Assembly (NCBI RefSeq): GCF_029889745.1
Contig: NZ_CP123639.1
Coordinates: 1,655,501-1,719,500, forward strand
DNA length: 64,000 nt
From: Ligilactobacillus faecis
GTDB taxonomy: Bacteria; Bacillota; Bacilli; Lactobacillales; Lactobacillaceae
Direction: 5' to 3'
Shown piece by piece: positions 46,522 to 55,300 of the stretch. A program made the position numbers and the translations under genes. The notes under the pieces are model-generated. The model was not told the origin of the DNA, ran no database searches, and saw only the letters and a program-made list of their open reading frames with translations. Position 1 is the first letter of the stretch. Every line of letters starts with the position of its first letter.

Positions 46522-47394
46522 ATGTCAAACTTTATGTATCAGGCGTTTAGCGAAGTTGCTAAGCAAAAAGCTTTTATCACGGCAGCTAAGACTTTGAATG
46601 TCACGCCATCTGCGATCAGTCATTCGATCAACGGTCTCGAAAAAGAACTGGGATTTGCGCTATTTTTCCGCAATCGCAATGGAGTTCAATTGACTTCGGC
46701 AGGGGAAAAAATTTTGCCGATCGTACGTGAGATCTTGAATACCGAAGATAAGCTCACTGAAGAAGCGGCTCAGATCAAAGGGCTCAACCAAGGTCATTTG
46801 CGGATCGGGGCATTTAGCAGTGTTTGTATCAATTGGCTGCCTGACTTGATCAATTCATTCAAAAAAAGTTATCCGCAGATCGAAGTGACTGTCATGCAGG
46901 GTAATTTCAATGAAGTTGTCGAACAAGTCAAATTAGGTGAACTCGATGTTGGTTTTTCGGCGCTACCGATCAAGGAAAATCTTGAGATCTTACCGTTATA
47001 TCGCGACCGGATCTATTGTGTCGCACCTAAAGGTTTTGTGCCGGAAAATAAACAGACGGTCGTCCCCAAAGATGTTTCAGACAAACCTTTTATTTTGCAA
47101 GCGATCGATTATGATCGCGATACTAAACAAGCTCTCGATGATTATTCAGTCAAAACGATTCAATACAGTATCGATGATGCCTCGATCATTGCGATGGTCG
47201 AAGCCGGATTAGGGCTAGGGATCTTACCAGAATTAGCTTTACAAAAGCTTTCAGGGAATGTTGTTTTTTATCCATTTGAAGAAGAATATTACCGTACGAT
47301 CGCCTTGGTGACGCATGCCAAATCACAACAGACGCCTTCAACGCAAGCCTTTGTGACTTTATTACAAGAATACTTGTGCAAACGCTATGGATAG
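46522..47394 (+). CDS. LysR-family transcriptional regulator
   Basis: The 290-residue protein has an N-terminal winged HTH (FITAAKTLNVTPSAISHSINGLEKELGFALFFR) seen as two conserved blocks, and a substrate-binding-like effector domain from about residue 90 (GHLRIGAFSSVCINWLPDLI). It belongs to the CysB/CynR-type LTTR group. There is no divergent partner gene to suggest its target: upstream lies the pur operon end and downstream a DUF2187 gene. A GGGGGG stretch 16 bases upstream is the only ribosome binding candidate, so the start is somewhat uncertain. Confidence 0.9.
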   Translation: MSNFMYQAFSEVAKQKAFITAAKTLNVTPSAISHSINGLEKELGFALFFRNRNGVQLTSAGEKILPIVREILNTEDKLTEEAAQIKGLNQGHLRIGAFSSVCINWLPDLINSFKKSYPQIEVTVMQGNFNEVVEQVKLGELDVGFSALPIKENLEILPLYRDRIYCVAPKGFVPENKQTVVPKDVSDKPFILQAIDYDRDTKQALDDYSVKTIQYSIDDASIIAMVEAGLGLGILPELALQKLSGNVVFYPFEEEYYRTIALVTHAKSQQTPSTQAFVTLLQEYLCKRYG

Positions 47395-47455
47395 TTTGGA
47401 ATAGTTTAACAGAGTATCTAAAATTATTAAATTAAGTAATATTTAGGGTATTTAC

Positions 47456-47484
47456 TTGCAACCGTGGCTAAAGTTTGGTAGTAT
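47456..47484 (+). promoter_or_regulatory. Promoter of the DUF2187 gene
   Basis: TTGCAA (47456-47461), a 17-base spacer and TAGTAT (47479-47484). Confidence 0.6.
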
Positions 47485-47521
47485 TCATAGGACATTGCCA
47501 ATCAAGGTAGGTGAATCATCA

Positions 47522-47731
47522 ATGGAAACGAAATTAAAAGTTGGCGACAAAGTAACATGTGACAAGTTTGCTTCGTTAACACATGATTTTGTCGGCACGA
47601 TCGAAAAAATATATGAAAATTCTGCTGTCGTTGAGATCATCGAACATCACAAAGATGATAATATCGTTGTCAGTGACTTTCATGATCGCGCTGTAGTAGC
47701 GTTAGATCACATGAAAAAAGTTTCTGCTTAA
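47522..47731 (+). CDS. DUF2187-like small protein
   Basis: The 69-residue protein looks like a small beta-barrel of the DUF2187 (YkvS-like) type, with KVGDKVTCDK, a FVGTIEKIYENSAVVEI core and a His/Asp-rich loop. The function of this family is unknown. ATG 47522 was chosen because AAGGTAGGTG precedes it and because a promoter sits just upstream inside the longer open frame that begins at 47456. It is transcribed alone, before the tRNA-Gly gene. Confidence 0.75.
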   Translation: METKLKVGDKVTCDKFASLTHDFVGTIEKIYENSAVVEIIEHHKDDNIVVSDFHDRAVVALDHMKKVSA

Positions 47732-47748
47732 AAAAATCACAAAAAATG

Positions 47749-47777
47749 ATGACAAGCATATTTAGATGTGCTATAAT
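47749..47777 (+). promoter_or_regulatory. tRNA-Gly promoter
   Basis: ATGACA (47749-47754), a 17-base spacer and a perfect TATAAT (47772-47777), 14 bases before the tRNA. Confidence 0.7.
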
Positions 47778-47790
47778 CATTTTTGTTGAT

Positions 47791-47861
47791 GCGGGTGTAG
47801 TTTAGTGGTAAAATCCCAGCTTCCCAAGCTGATGTCGCGAGTTCGATTCTCGTCACCCGCT
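47791..47861 (+). tRNA. tRNA-Gly (anticodon CCC)
   Basis: The acceptor arms GCGGGTG (47791-47797) and CACCCGC (47854-47860) pair perfectly. The D arm GTTTAGTGGTAAAAT, an anticodon loop TTCCCAA with CCC at 47823-47825, and a T arm with GTTCGAT are all present. The base of the anticodon stem has one C-A mismatch. CCA is not encoded. It reads GGG codons. Confidence 0.93.
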
Positions 47862-47869
47862 TAACTGAG

Positions 47870-47900
47870 CATCTTTGGCTTCTAGCTAGAGATGTTTTTT
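47870..47900 (+). terminator. tRNA-Gly terminator
   Basis: An 11-bp stem with two G-U pairs (47870-47880 with 47884-47894) runs into T6. Confidence 0.75.
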
Positions 47901-47909
47901 AATTTAATA

Positions 47910-48102
47910 ATCAAAACTCGATGATAAAAGAGGAGTAGCTAGCCGAAGCGTTCAGCGAGTCTGGGAGGGTGGAAGCCAGATCGGAGAAGTTAGTGAAGCG
48001 CGCTTTTTAGAGTTGTTTTATCAAAGTGGATCAAGATATCAAGTAGAGTGGTACCGCGGGAATTTCTCGTCTCTTGCATTAAGCAAGGGATGTTTTTTTA
48101 TT
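47910..48102 (+). ncRNA. T-box leader of argS
   Basis: The region between tRNA-Gly and argS has the T-box hallmark AGAGTGGTACCGCGGG (48045-48060), a long stem I region opened by AACTC and closed by GAGTT (to about 48014), and a terminator formed by CTCTTGC / GCAAGGG followed by T7. An arginine codon CGC near 48001 on the 3' side of stem I is the likely specifier. Uncharged tRNA-Arg would stabilise the antiterminator and switch on argS. Confidence 0.88.
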
Positions 48103-48114
48103 TAGGAGGAAAAT

Positions 48115-49809
48115 ATGAAAGATTACAAACAACAAGTTGCAGATGCTGTTTATCAAGCGATCGATGGTCAATTGAGCGTAGATGAGATCGCCCAAAAGAT
48201 CGAACGCCCGAAAGATCTAAAGCTAGGCGACTATGCTTTTCCAGCTTTTGTTTTAGCTAAAGTTTTGCGCAAAGCACCGCAGATGATCGCAAAAGAATTA
48301 GTAGAAAAGATCGATCAAACAGGTTTTGAAAAAGTTGAAGCAGTCGGTCCTTACATCAACTTCTTCTTAGATAAAGAATTAGTCAGCCAAGAGATCTTAG
48401 CTGAAGTTTTGGCCGAAAAAGAACACTTCGGAGATAAAACGACAGGAAACAAACGTCAAGTACCGATCGACATGTCTTCACCTAATATCGCTAAACCGAT
48501 GTCGATGGGCCACTTGCGTTCAACTGTGATCGGTAATTCGATCGCTTTATTGATGGAAAAATCAGGTTATCAGCCAGTTAAGATCAACCACTTAGGTGAT
48601 TGGGGCACACAATTTGGCAAATTGATGCGTGCTTATGAACTTTGGGGCAGTGAAGAAGAGGTCAAAAACGATCCGATCAATGCTTTATTAGGTTATTACG
48701 TCCGTTTCCATAAAGAAGACGTGGAAAACCCAGAATTAGACGATGAAGCCCGCGAATGGTTCCGGCGTCTAGAAGCTGGTGATGAAGAAGCGACTCGTCT
48801 TTGGAAATGGTTTAGAGAAGAATCACTCAAAGCTTTCACGACCGTTTACGACCGTTTAGGGATCGAGTTTGATTCATATAACGGCGAAGCTTTCTACAAC
48901 GACAAGATGGATGAAGTCGTTGAGATCTTGGAAGAAAAAGGTCTCTTAAAAGAAAGTCAAGGGGCTCAGATCGTTGACCTTTCAGAATATGATCTCAATC
49001 CAGCTTTGATCAAGAAAACTGATGGGGCAACGCTTTACATCACGCGTGACTTGGCGGCTGCGATCTATCGGAAACGCACTTACGATTTTGCTCAATCACT
49101 TTATGTCGTTGGTAACGAACAATCAAACCACTTCAAACAATTAAAAGCAGTCTTAAAAGAGATGGGTTATGACTGGTCAGATGATATTCACCACATCCCA
49201 TTTGGTTTGATCACTCAAGGTGGGAAGAAGCTTTCAACGCGTTCTGGCCGTGTGATCTTGCTTGAAAAAGTTTTAGACGATGCAGTCGCTTTGGCTAAAG
49301 AACAGATCGAAGCTAAAAACCCAACCTTAGCTGATAAAGAAGCTGTAGCGGAAGCGGTTGGGACTGGCGCTGTTGTTTTCCACGATCTTAAAAATGAACG
49401 TTTGAACAACTTTGACTTTGACCTTGAAGAAGTCGTGCGCTTTGAAGGTGAAACTGGGCCATACGTTCAATACTCACATGCTCGTGCCATGAGTATTTTA
49501 CGGAAAGCGCAAAAAACAGTCGATCCGGCCGAGATCTCAGGTCTATCAGATCCAAATGCTTGGGAAACAGTTCGCTTATTAGGTGAATTCCCAGAAACGA
49601 TCGCCCGGGCAGTTGCTGAATACGAACCTTCAGTCATCGCAAAATATGCGATCCATTTGGCAAAAGCTTTCAATAAGTACTATGCGCATTCAAAGATCTT
49701 AGTTGAAGACGACCAACTAGAAGCGCGTTTAGCTTTAGTTCAAAGTGTAGCTGTAGTTTTGAAAGAAGCATTACGACTTTTAGGTGTCAAAGCTCCAGAC
49801 GAAATGTAA
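48115..49809 (+). CDS. argS: Arginyl-tRNA synthetase
   Basis: ArgS charges tRNA-Arg. The 564-residue class I enzyme has an N-terminal Add-1 domain, the HIGH-type motif in [16 protein letters not shown], a KMSK-like [10 protein letters not shown], and a C-terminal DALR helical domain ending in [12 protein letters not shown]. It is controlled by the T-box directly upstream and has a strong AGGAGG site. It is monocistronic, with a terminator after the stop. Confidence 0.97.
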   Translation: MKDYKQQVADAVYQAIDGQLSVDEIAQKIERPKDLKLGDYAFPAFVLAKVLRKAPQMIAKELVEKIDQTGFEKVEAVGPYINFFLDKELVSQEILAEVLAEKEHFGDKTTGNKRQVPIDMSSPNIAKPMSMGHLRSTVIGNSIALLMEKSGYQPVKINHLGDWGTQFGKLMRAYELWGSEEEVKNDPINALLGYYVRFHKEDVENPELDDEAREWFRRLEAGDEEATRLWKWFREESLKAFTTVYDRLGIEFDSYNGEAFYNDKMDEVVEILEEKGLLKESQGAQIVDLSEYDLNPALIKKTDGATLYITRDLAAAIYRKRTYDFAQSLYVVGNEQSNHFKQLKAVLKEMGYDWSDDIHHIPFGLITQGGKKLSTRSGRVILLEKVLDDAVALAKEQIEAKNPTLADKEAVAEAVGTGAVVFHDLKNERLNNFDFDLEEVVRFEGETGPYVQYSHARAMSILRKAQKTVDPAEISGLSDPNAWETVRLLGEFPETIARAVAEYEPSVIAKYAIHLAKAFNKYYAHSKILVEDDQLEARLALVQSVAVVLKEALRLLGVKAPDEM

Positions 49810-49810
49810 G

Positions 49811-49848
49811 AAAAAGTTCTACGAGGTCGAGACTTCGTAGAACTTTTT
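49811..49848 (+). terminator. argS terminator
   Basis: A perfect 14-bp stem (49811-49824 with 49835-49848) ends in T5. Confidence 0.9.
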
Positions 49849-49864
49849 AGCACTAACGGTAAAA

Positions 49865-49893
49865 TTGACTGTTAATGTTGAAACACATATAAT
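49865..49893 (+). promoter_or_regulatory. lepA promoter
   Basis: TTGACT (49865-49870), a 17-base spacer and a perfect TATAAT (49888-49893). Confidence 0.8.
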
Positions 49894-49931
49894 TAATAAT
49901 TAGGAAATAGCAAGAAAGTAGGAAAAGCTAA

Positions 49932-51761
49932 ATGGATTTTGAAAAAATGGCGGAGCGACAAAAGCATATCCGTAACTTTTCGATCGTAGCGCATATCGAC
50001 CACGGAAAATCAACTTTAGCTGATCGGATCTTAGAATTGACCGATACTGTCTCCAAACGTGAGATGCAAGATCAGTTACTAGATTCGATGGATCTTGAAC
50101 GTGAACGTGGGATCACGATCAAGCTCAATGCAGTTGAATTACATTATCACGCTAAAGACGGTGAGACTTATATCTTCCACTTGATCGACACTCCAGGACA
50201 CGTCGATTTCTCATATGAAGTTTCTCGTTCTTTAGCTGCTTGTGAAGGTGCAGTCTTAGTCGTCGATGCAGCTCAAGGGATCGAAGCACAGACGTTAGCT
50301 AACGTTTATTTAGCCTTAGATGATGACTTAGAGATCGTGCCTGTGATCAATAAGATCGACCTTCCTTCGGCAGAACCAGAACGTGTACGCCAAGAGATCG
50401 AAGATGTGATCGGACTAGATGCTTCAGATGCCGTCTTAGCGTCAGCTAAAAACGGGATCGGGATCGAAGAGATGCTCGAACAGATCGTCCAAAAAGTGCC
50501 TGCCCCAACAGGTGATCTCAAAGCACCATTAAAGGCGTTGATCTTTGATTCGGTCTACGATGATTATCGGGGGGTTGTTTTGAGCATCCGTGTTTATGAC
50601 GGAACAGTCAAACCAGGCGACAAGATCCGTTTGATGAACAGCGGGGCCGAATACGAAGTCGTTGAAGTCGGGGTCAATTCACCTAAGCCGATCAAACGTG
50701 AGATGTTGATGGCAGGGGATGTTGGCTATTTGACAGCAAGTATCAAAGATATCCAAGATACACGGGTCGGGGATACGTTGACGAACGCTCTTGATCCAAC
50801 ACCAAAAGCTTTAGCAGGTTACCGGGAGATGAGTCCGATGGTCTATTCTGGACTTTATCCAACTGATAACGGCAAGTATAACGATCTGCGCGAAGCATTA
50901 GAAAAATTGAAGTTAAATGATGCTGCGCTCGAATTTGAACCAGAAACTTCGCAAGCGTTAGGCTTTGGGTTTAGATGTGGGTTCTTAGGACTCTTGCATA
51001 TGGATGTCGTGCAAGAACGACTTGAACGTGAATTTGGGATGGAACTGATCACAACGGCACCCTCGGTCACGTATGATGTTGAATTGACAGATGGTTCACA
51101 TGTCAACGTTTCAAACCCATCTGAGATGCCAGATGTCCCAACGATCAAACAGATCAACGAGCCTTACGTCAAAGCTGAGATCATGGTCCCAAGTGACTAT
51201 GTTGGAGCGGTGATGGAGCTTTGCCAAGCTAAACGGGGAAATTTCATCACAATGGATTATTTAGATGATTACCGGGTCAATGTGATCTACGAGATGCCTT
51301 TATCAGAGATCATCTTTGATTTCTTTGATAAGTTAAAATCAAGTACACGTGGTTATGCCTCGCTTGATTATGAATTGGACGGGACTCGTCCAAGTGATCT
51401 AGTGAAGATCGATATCTTGTTGAACGGTGATAAAGTCGATGCATTGAGCTTTATCTCGCACCGACAATTTGCCCAACAACGTGCACGGGTGATCACCGAT
51501 AAGCTCAAGACGATCATCCCACGGCAAAACTTCGAGATCCCGATCCAAGCTGCGATCGGAGCAAAGATCATTTCACGAACAAATATCAAGGCTTACCGCA
51601 AAGATGTTACGGCGCGGATCCATACTGGTGATCCGGACCGCCGGGCTAAGCTGTTAGATAAGCAAAAACGAGGTAAGAAGCGAATGAAAGCTGTTGGACG
51701 CGTTGTCGTACCGCAAGATGCTTTCATGGCTGTTTTGAAGACAGACGAAGAAGTAAAATAA
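49932..51761 (+). CDS. lepA: Elongation factor 4 (LepA)
   Basis: LepA is a ribosomal GTPase that acts on stalled or mis-set ribosomes or in biogenesis. The 609-residue protein has the G1 motif [32 protein letters not shown]-like domains, and the LepA-specific C-terminal domain ending [16 protein letters not shown]. It is complete, and IS copy 2 inserts 29 bases after its stop. No terminator is visible between the stop and the IS. Confidence 0.97.
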   Translation: MDFEKMAERQKHIRNFSIVAHIDHGKSTLADRILELTDTVSKREMQDQLLDSMDLERERGITIKLNAVELHYHAKDGETYIFHLIDTPGHVDFSYEVSRSLAACEGAVLVVDAAQGIEAQTLANVYLALDDDLEIVPVINKIDLPSAEPERVRQEIEDVIGLDASDAVLASAKNGIGIEEMLEQIVQKVPAPTGDLKAPLKALIFDSVYDDYRGVVLSIRVYDGTVKPGDKIRLMNSGAEYEVVEVGVNSPKPIKREMLMAGDVGYLTASIKDIQDTRVGDTLTNALDPTPKALAGYREMSPMVYSGLYPTDNGKYNDLREALEKLKLNDAALEFEPETSQALGFGFRCGFLGLLHMDVVQERLEREFGMELITTAPSVTYDVELTDGSHVNVSNPSEMPDVPTIKQINEPYVKAEIMVPSDYVGAVMELCQAKRGNFITMDYLDDYRVNVIYEMPLSEIIFDFFDKLKSSTRGYASLDYELDGTRPSDLVKIDILLNGDKVDALSFISHRQFAQQRARVITDKLKTIIPRQNFEIPIQAAIGAKIISRTNIKAYRKDVTARIHTGDPDRRAKLLDKQKRGKKRMKAVGRVVVPQDAFMAVLKTDEEVK

Positions 51762-51832
51762 GAAATTTCTCTAAACACTTCCTATATGAATGATCTGAGA
51801 CCCGTCAAGTGAACAACTAAATAATTAAAATT

Positions 51833-52741
51833 CTAGGCAGCCTGATTCCGGTATTCTTCTGGAGTCAGGCTGTTTAGTTTTATTTGGTAACGTTGGGTAT
51901 TGTAGAACTTGATATAGTTTTCGATCATTTCTACAAGTTCTCCATATGTTTCACATTTTAGCCAATAATAACATTCTGTCTTGAAATGACTCCAAAAACT
52001 TTCCATTGGTGCGTTATCGATACATTTCCCCACTCGAGACATACTTCTTGTAACACCATGCCTTGAGGTCAACCGAAGATATTCCTTTGAAGTATATTGA
52101 AATCCACGATCACTGTGAAGAAGTAGATTAGCTTCATTTAAATGCGTGAATGCTTTTTCTAAAGTCTTCATGACAAGCCGATTATCATTTCTTTTACTAA
52201 TTTCAAAACTTATGATAGATCCATCGTATAGATCTTTGATCGCACTTAAATAAGCTTTTTGTCCTAAGCCATATTCTAAATAAGTGACATCAGTCACCCA
52301 CTTTTGATTAGGTCTAGTAGCGGAAAAATCACGACCTAAAGTATTTTCTTCGTAGTTTAAATGTTCTGAACGAGTACAACCTCGGCGTTTGCGACGAATT
52401 ACTGAATATAAACCAAGGACTCTCATTAAGCGACGAATACGTTTGAAGTTATATTGTTTTTGATACTTTCGATTGATAAGAAGAGTCATTCTTCTAGAAC
52501 CGTAAATTCCATTTAAAGCATGAAATTCTTTTTTTATGATCTCACTTAACCATTCATTTTCCAAAGTACATTGTGATTTTGGAGCAGTTAAATAACGATA
52601 ATACCCTGAGCGCGATACATTTAAGATCGCACAAAGGATCCAGAGTTCAATTTGTGGAAACTCTTTAAGAACTTCCTGAATAGCTTTAAAACGCAGATTT
52701 TTAGGTATAAAGCTTATCTCCTCCTTTCGAGTTCGTCCAAT
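51833..52741 (-). CDS. IS3-family transposase OrfB (copy 2)
   Basis: This is the second copy of the DDE integrase subunit. The triad residues (WVTDVTYL, HSDRGFQYTS, MESFWSHFK) are intact and the sequence is identical to copy 1. It is expected to be made as an OrfA-OrfB fusion by -1 slippage at A7 (52747-52741). The coordinates begin at the first codon after the slip. Confidence 0.92.
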   Translation of the reverse strand: MGRTRKEEISFIPKNLRFKAIQEVLKEFPQIELWILCAILNVSRSGYYRYLTAPKSQCTLENEWLSEIIKKEFHALNGIYGSRRMTLLINRKYQKQYNFKRIRRLMRVLGLYSVIRRKRRGCTRSEHLNYEENTLGRDFSATRPNQKWVTDVTYLEYGLGQKAYLSAIKDLYDGSIISFEISKRNDNRLVMKTLEKAFTHLNEANLLLHSDRGFQYTSKEYLRLTSRHGVTRSMSRVGKCIDNAPMESFWSHFKTECYYWLKCETYGELVEMIENYIKFYNTQRYQIKLNSLTPEEYRNQAA

Positions 52742-53403
52742 TTTTTTAAAACGATATTTTCTGCTTCTAGATATTTATTACGTTCTTTCAAACGTAGGAT
52801 CTCAAGCTTGAGACGCTCAGTTTCAGAAAGAGTCTTATAATCACGATCTTTAACTGTTTTACCACGATTATCGTATAATGCCTTTTCGCCATCTACTTCA
52901 AACTTTTTGACCCAATTATAGACTTGGGAATAAGAAACATTATATTTATCGATCGCTTTGTGATAATTCTTATTATTAGCAAGTGTATACTGAACTATTT
53001 CGAGCCGTTCCTTAAAAGTAGTTTTACGTCCATGTTTCATTCTATTACGACCTCCAATGGTAGCTTTAAAGCCTTTTCCATTAGTATACAAGTTGATCCA
53101 TTTACGTAAAACCGAAACACTCGAAATATTGTATTTATCACAAATTTTCTTTGGTGAACGTCCATTTTCTAAATATTCTAGAACCGCAGTTGTTTTTAAT
53201 TCAACTGAATATTCTTTCCAGGTTCTAGACTCTTTTAAGCCATCTAAACCGCCAGCTTTGTATTTTCTGATCCAATTATCAAATGTATTTTTAGAAATGG
53301 TATATTTCCGGCAGATAAAGTACTTACTATATTGTCCACTAAGATACTCGGAGACTGCCTGGTATCTTTCTTCAAGTGTATGTTTAGTAGTTCTTCTAGA
53401 CAT
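52714..53403 (-). CDS. IS3-family transposase OrfA (copy 2)
   Basis: This is the second copy of the 229-residue HTH protein that binds IS ends, identical to that of copy 1. The ATG at 53403 follows GGGGGA. As in copy 1, an 11-bp inverted repeat spans the ribosome binding site and the IS right end. Confidence 0.9.
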   Translation of the reverse strand: MSRRTTKHTLEERYQAVSEYLSGQYSKYFICRKYTISKNTFDNWIRKYKAGGLDGLKESRTWKEYSVELKTTAVLEYLENGRSPKKICDKYNISSVSVLRKWINLYTNGKGFKATIGGRNRMKHGRKTTFKERLEIVQYTLANNKNYHKAIDKYNVSYSQVYNWVKKFEVDGEKALYDNRGKTVKDRDYKTLSETERLKLEILRLKERNKYLEAENIVLKKLDELERRR

Positions 53404-53471
53404 AAAAAATCCCCCTAGAGTGATCACAGAATCTTTATTATTTCCGTGTCCACTCTAGGGGAATCATATCA

Positions 53472-53751
53472 AAAAATGAGGGAGTGTTTTTTTACATATA
53501 TTCCTGCAATCCATAAAAATTTCGTGTGGGAGTAGGAGATAACTGAAAAGTTAAAAAGCCAGATCGTGTTATTTTTGCTGGAAGAAAATTGTTAAAATGA
53601 ATATATCAAAAAGATTTGTAATTATTGAAGAGAGGATATATTCAGGATAGTAGCACCAAGTATTTTTTCATGGCTGGCGATTTTAAATCTTAGTTATGGA
53701 TCTAATGAAATGGATATTCATCTGGTGTGCGTTCTATTGGAGGAAGAAAAA
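53472..53751. other. Intergenic region between IS copy 2 and ogt
   Basis: About 280 AT-rich bases show no convincing gene. A short frame in the ogt reading frame starts at 53710 but lacks a ribosome binding site. A weak promoter may lie near 53590-53620. The region could contain remnants of what originally followed lepA. Confidence 0.4.
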
Positions 53752-54255
53752 ATGTTGATCAAAAATGAATATGCATCACCGTTGGGAAAAATTGAAATAG
53801 TAGCTGATGAAAATTCGGTGAAAGGTGTTTGGTTCAAAAATCAAAAATATTATGGTTCAAAGTATGATCTAGCAACAATTGCTAAAAAGGAAAATAAGGT
53901 GATACGCCAAGTTTGGAATTGGTTAGATGACTATTTTTTAGGGAAAAAACCAAAGATCGATAAAGCTCTTTTAAAGCCTGAAGGGACAGCGTTTCAGAAA
54001 AAAGTATTTGAGATACTGAGCGAAATACCTTATGGAAAAACAATTACGTATAAAGAAATTGCTAATATGTTAGCTGACAAAGAAGCGGGGAAGAAATTTT
54101 TTGCGCGAGCAGTAGGTGGTGCCGTAGGACATAATCCGATAGCTATTTTAATACCTTGTCATAGAGTAGTCGGTAGCGACGGTTCCTTAACTGGTTATGC
54201 TGGGGGAATAGAGAAAAAGATAGAATTGTTGACATTAGAAGGTATTGATCTATAG
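53752..54255 (+). CDS. ogt: Methylated-DNA-protein-cysteine methyltransferase
   Basis: Ogt removes methyl groups from O6-methylguanine by transfer to its own cysteine. The 167-residue protein has the active site LIPCHRVVG, the following GSLTGYAGG, and the wing residues of the HTH (PYGKTITYKEIANMLA). ATG 53752 follows GGAGGAAG. It lies just before a broken adaA, so the pair resembles an adaptive-response locus. Its Ile codons are often ATA or ATT, unlike the ATC-rich neighbours, which suggests a different history. Confidence 0.93.
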   Translation: MLIKNEYASPLGKIEIVADENSVKGVWFKNQKYYGSKYDLATIAKKENKVIRQVWNWLDDYFLGKKPKIDKALLKPEGTAFQKKVFEILSEIPYGKTITYKEIANMLADKEAGKKFFARAVGGAVGHNPIAILIPCHRVVGSDGSLTGYAGGIEKKIELLTLEGIDL

Positions 54256-54292
54256 TAAGCAAAAAATTTCAAATTTAGAAAGGAAAGTGTCT

Positions 54293-54782
54293 ATGGTAAC
54301 AGATGAAGAATGGAAAGCAATTATTGAAAATGATGCAACATACGATGATACTTTTCGTTATGCAGTAAAAACGACTAAAATTTATTGCCGACCCTCATGT
54401 AGTTCACGCATACTTAAAAAAGAAAACATTGAAATTTATTACGATCTGAAAGAACCAGAAAATTATGGCTATCGTCCATGTAAAAGATGTCGGCCCAATG
54501 ATGTTGTTGTAGATGATAATATATGGGTAGAAGAACTATCATATACGGTACACGGATCCCAATCACACTTAAGACATGTCTTAAAAAATAACTAAGATGA
54601 CACCACAGCAGCGCTTGTTGGAAATCCGGATGGAGTATGCGAAAGATAAACTGCTCAATTCAAATAAAACGGTTGAGCTAATTGCTAATAGTGTTGGTTT
54701 CCCTAATGTTTCATACTTTATAAAAAAATTTAGAGATTATTTTGGTGAGTCGCCAAAGCAGTATAGAACAAAAAATGAATAG
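54293..54782 (+). pseudogene. adaA: Ada-type methylphosphotriester sensor/regulator, frameshifted
   Basis: The first part (54293-54595) is the zinc-bound Ada domain with VKTTKIYCRPSCSSR and YRPCKRCRP, carrying the four cysteines, one of which accepts methyl from DNA phosphotriesters. The second part (54597-54782) is the AraC HTH half (MTPQQRLLEIRMEYAKDKL, VGFPNVSYFIKKFRDYFG). They lie in different frames; adding two A to the A-run at 54583-54588 would give LKKITKMTPQQ, as in relatives. About 20 residues of the first HTH also seem lost between WVEE and LSYTVHG. It is probably inactive as a regulator. Confidence 0.8.
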
Positions 54783-54999
54783 AGTAAATATAAATTTATT
54801 TGGCTGGTTGATCCAACAAGAATACCCTAGATACGAGAGCCCAGCTAATAAAATTGAATTATCAAGTAATTTTACTCATCATGAGGCAAAAGAATTTCAC
54901 GGTTTAATAGACGAGTTTGCTAAATTATACTTAGGTAATAAAAGAGAAGTGAAGAAAAATTTTCTAATACCAGAAAAAATAATTACTGAGTCAAGCTGA
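54775..54999 (+). CDS. Hypothetical protein (74 aa)
   Basis: A 74-codon frame starts at an ATG that overlaps the end of the adaA remnant and ends just before a terminator. The product is soluble-looking (FGWLIQQEYPRYESPANK, FHGLIDEFAKLYLGNKREV) and I do not recognise it. There is no strong ribosome binding site, but it could be translated by coupling. It may be a real small gene or the tail of a larger lost one. Confidence 0.4.
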   Translation: MNRVNINLFGWLIQQEYPRYESPANKIELSSNFTHHEAKEFHGLIDEFAKLYLGNKREVKKNFLIPEKIITESS

Positions 55000-55027
55000 G
55001 CACTATTTGTGGTACTCAGCTTTTTTT
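54993..55027 (+). terminator. Terminator after the ogt-adaA unit
   Basis: AAGCTGAG (54993-55000) pairs with CTCAGCTT (55015-55022), followed by T5-7. Confidence 0.8.
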
Positions 55028-55035
55028 GAATATCC

Positions 55036-55078
55036 AAAAAAAGTTGAGTGCAAACTTTACTAAGTTCACGCTCAACTT
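55036..55078 (-). terminator. Terminator of the small membrane protein gene
   Basis: On the minus strand AAGTTGAG (55078-55071) pairs with CTCAACTT (55048-55041) and is followed by T7. Confidence 0.75.
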
Positions 55079-55096
55079 TTAAATTAAAATGACAAA

Positions 55097-55300
55097 TCAA
55101 CTGATCTCATCGCTCTTGCGTCTAAAAAGTTTCAGATATGCGAAATATGCAAGATAAATCGCTCCAACTAGTAGCACGATATTTACGAAAAGTCGCAAGG
55201 CGTCTGAACTAATGTTAGTGGCAATAAATAAGCTGTATAAATATTGGATACTACCTGCTACGATCCCGGCAATGCTTGTGAAAATGAGCTTATCTTTCAT
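55097..55300 (-). CDS. Small two-helix membrane protein, unknown function
   Basis: The 67-residue product has two hydrophobic helices (LIFTSIAGIVAGSIQYLYSL and LFVNIVLLVGAIYLAYFAYL) and a basic, charged tail. The ribosome binding site GGAGGG stands eight bases before the ATG and a terminator follows the stop, so it looks like a genuine monocistronic gene. I cannot assign a family. A small membrane modulator or toxin-like peptide is possible but not supported further. Confidence 0.6.
   Translation of the reverse strand: MKDKLIFTSIAGIVAGSIQYLYSLFIATNISSDALRLFVNIVLLVGAIYLAYFAYLKLFRRKSDEIS

Larger units (their letters stand above)
51791..53471 (-). mobile_element. IS3-family insertion sequence, copy 2
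   Basis: This copy is the same length as copy 1 (offset 47,064 bases) and encodes identical proteins, in the same orientation. Flanks are GAA on the left (51788-51790) and AAA on the right (53472-53474), so there is no perfect three-base duplication, unlike copy 1. The right flank leads into a region with decayed genes. Confidence 0.95.

Noticed and set aside
4727-53471. Composite transposon bounded by two identical IS3 copies
   Set aside because: The copies flank a 45-kb segment full of core genes (recA, argS, lepA, pur), so it is not a credible mobile cargo; two independent insertions fit better.
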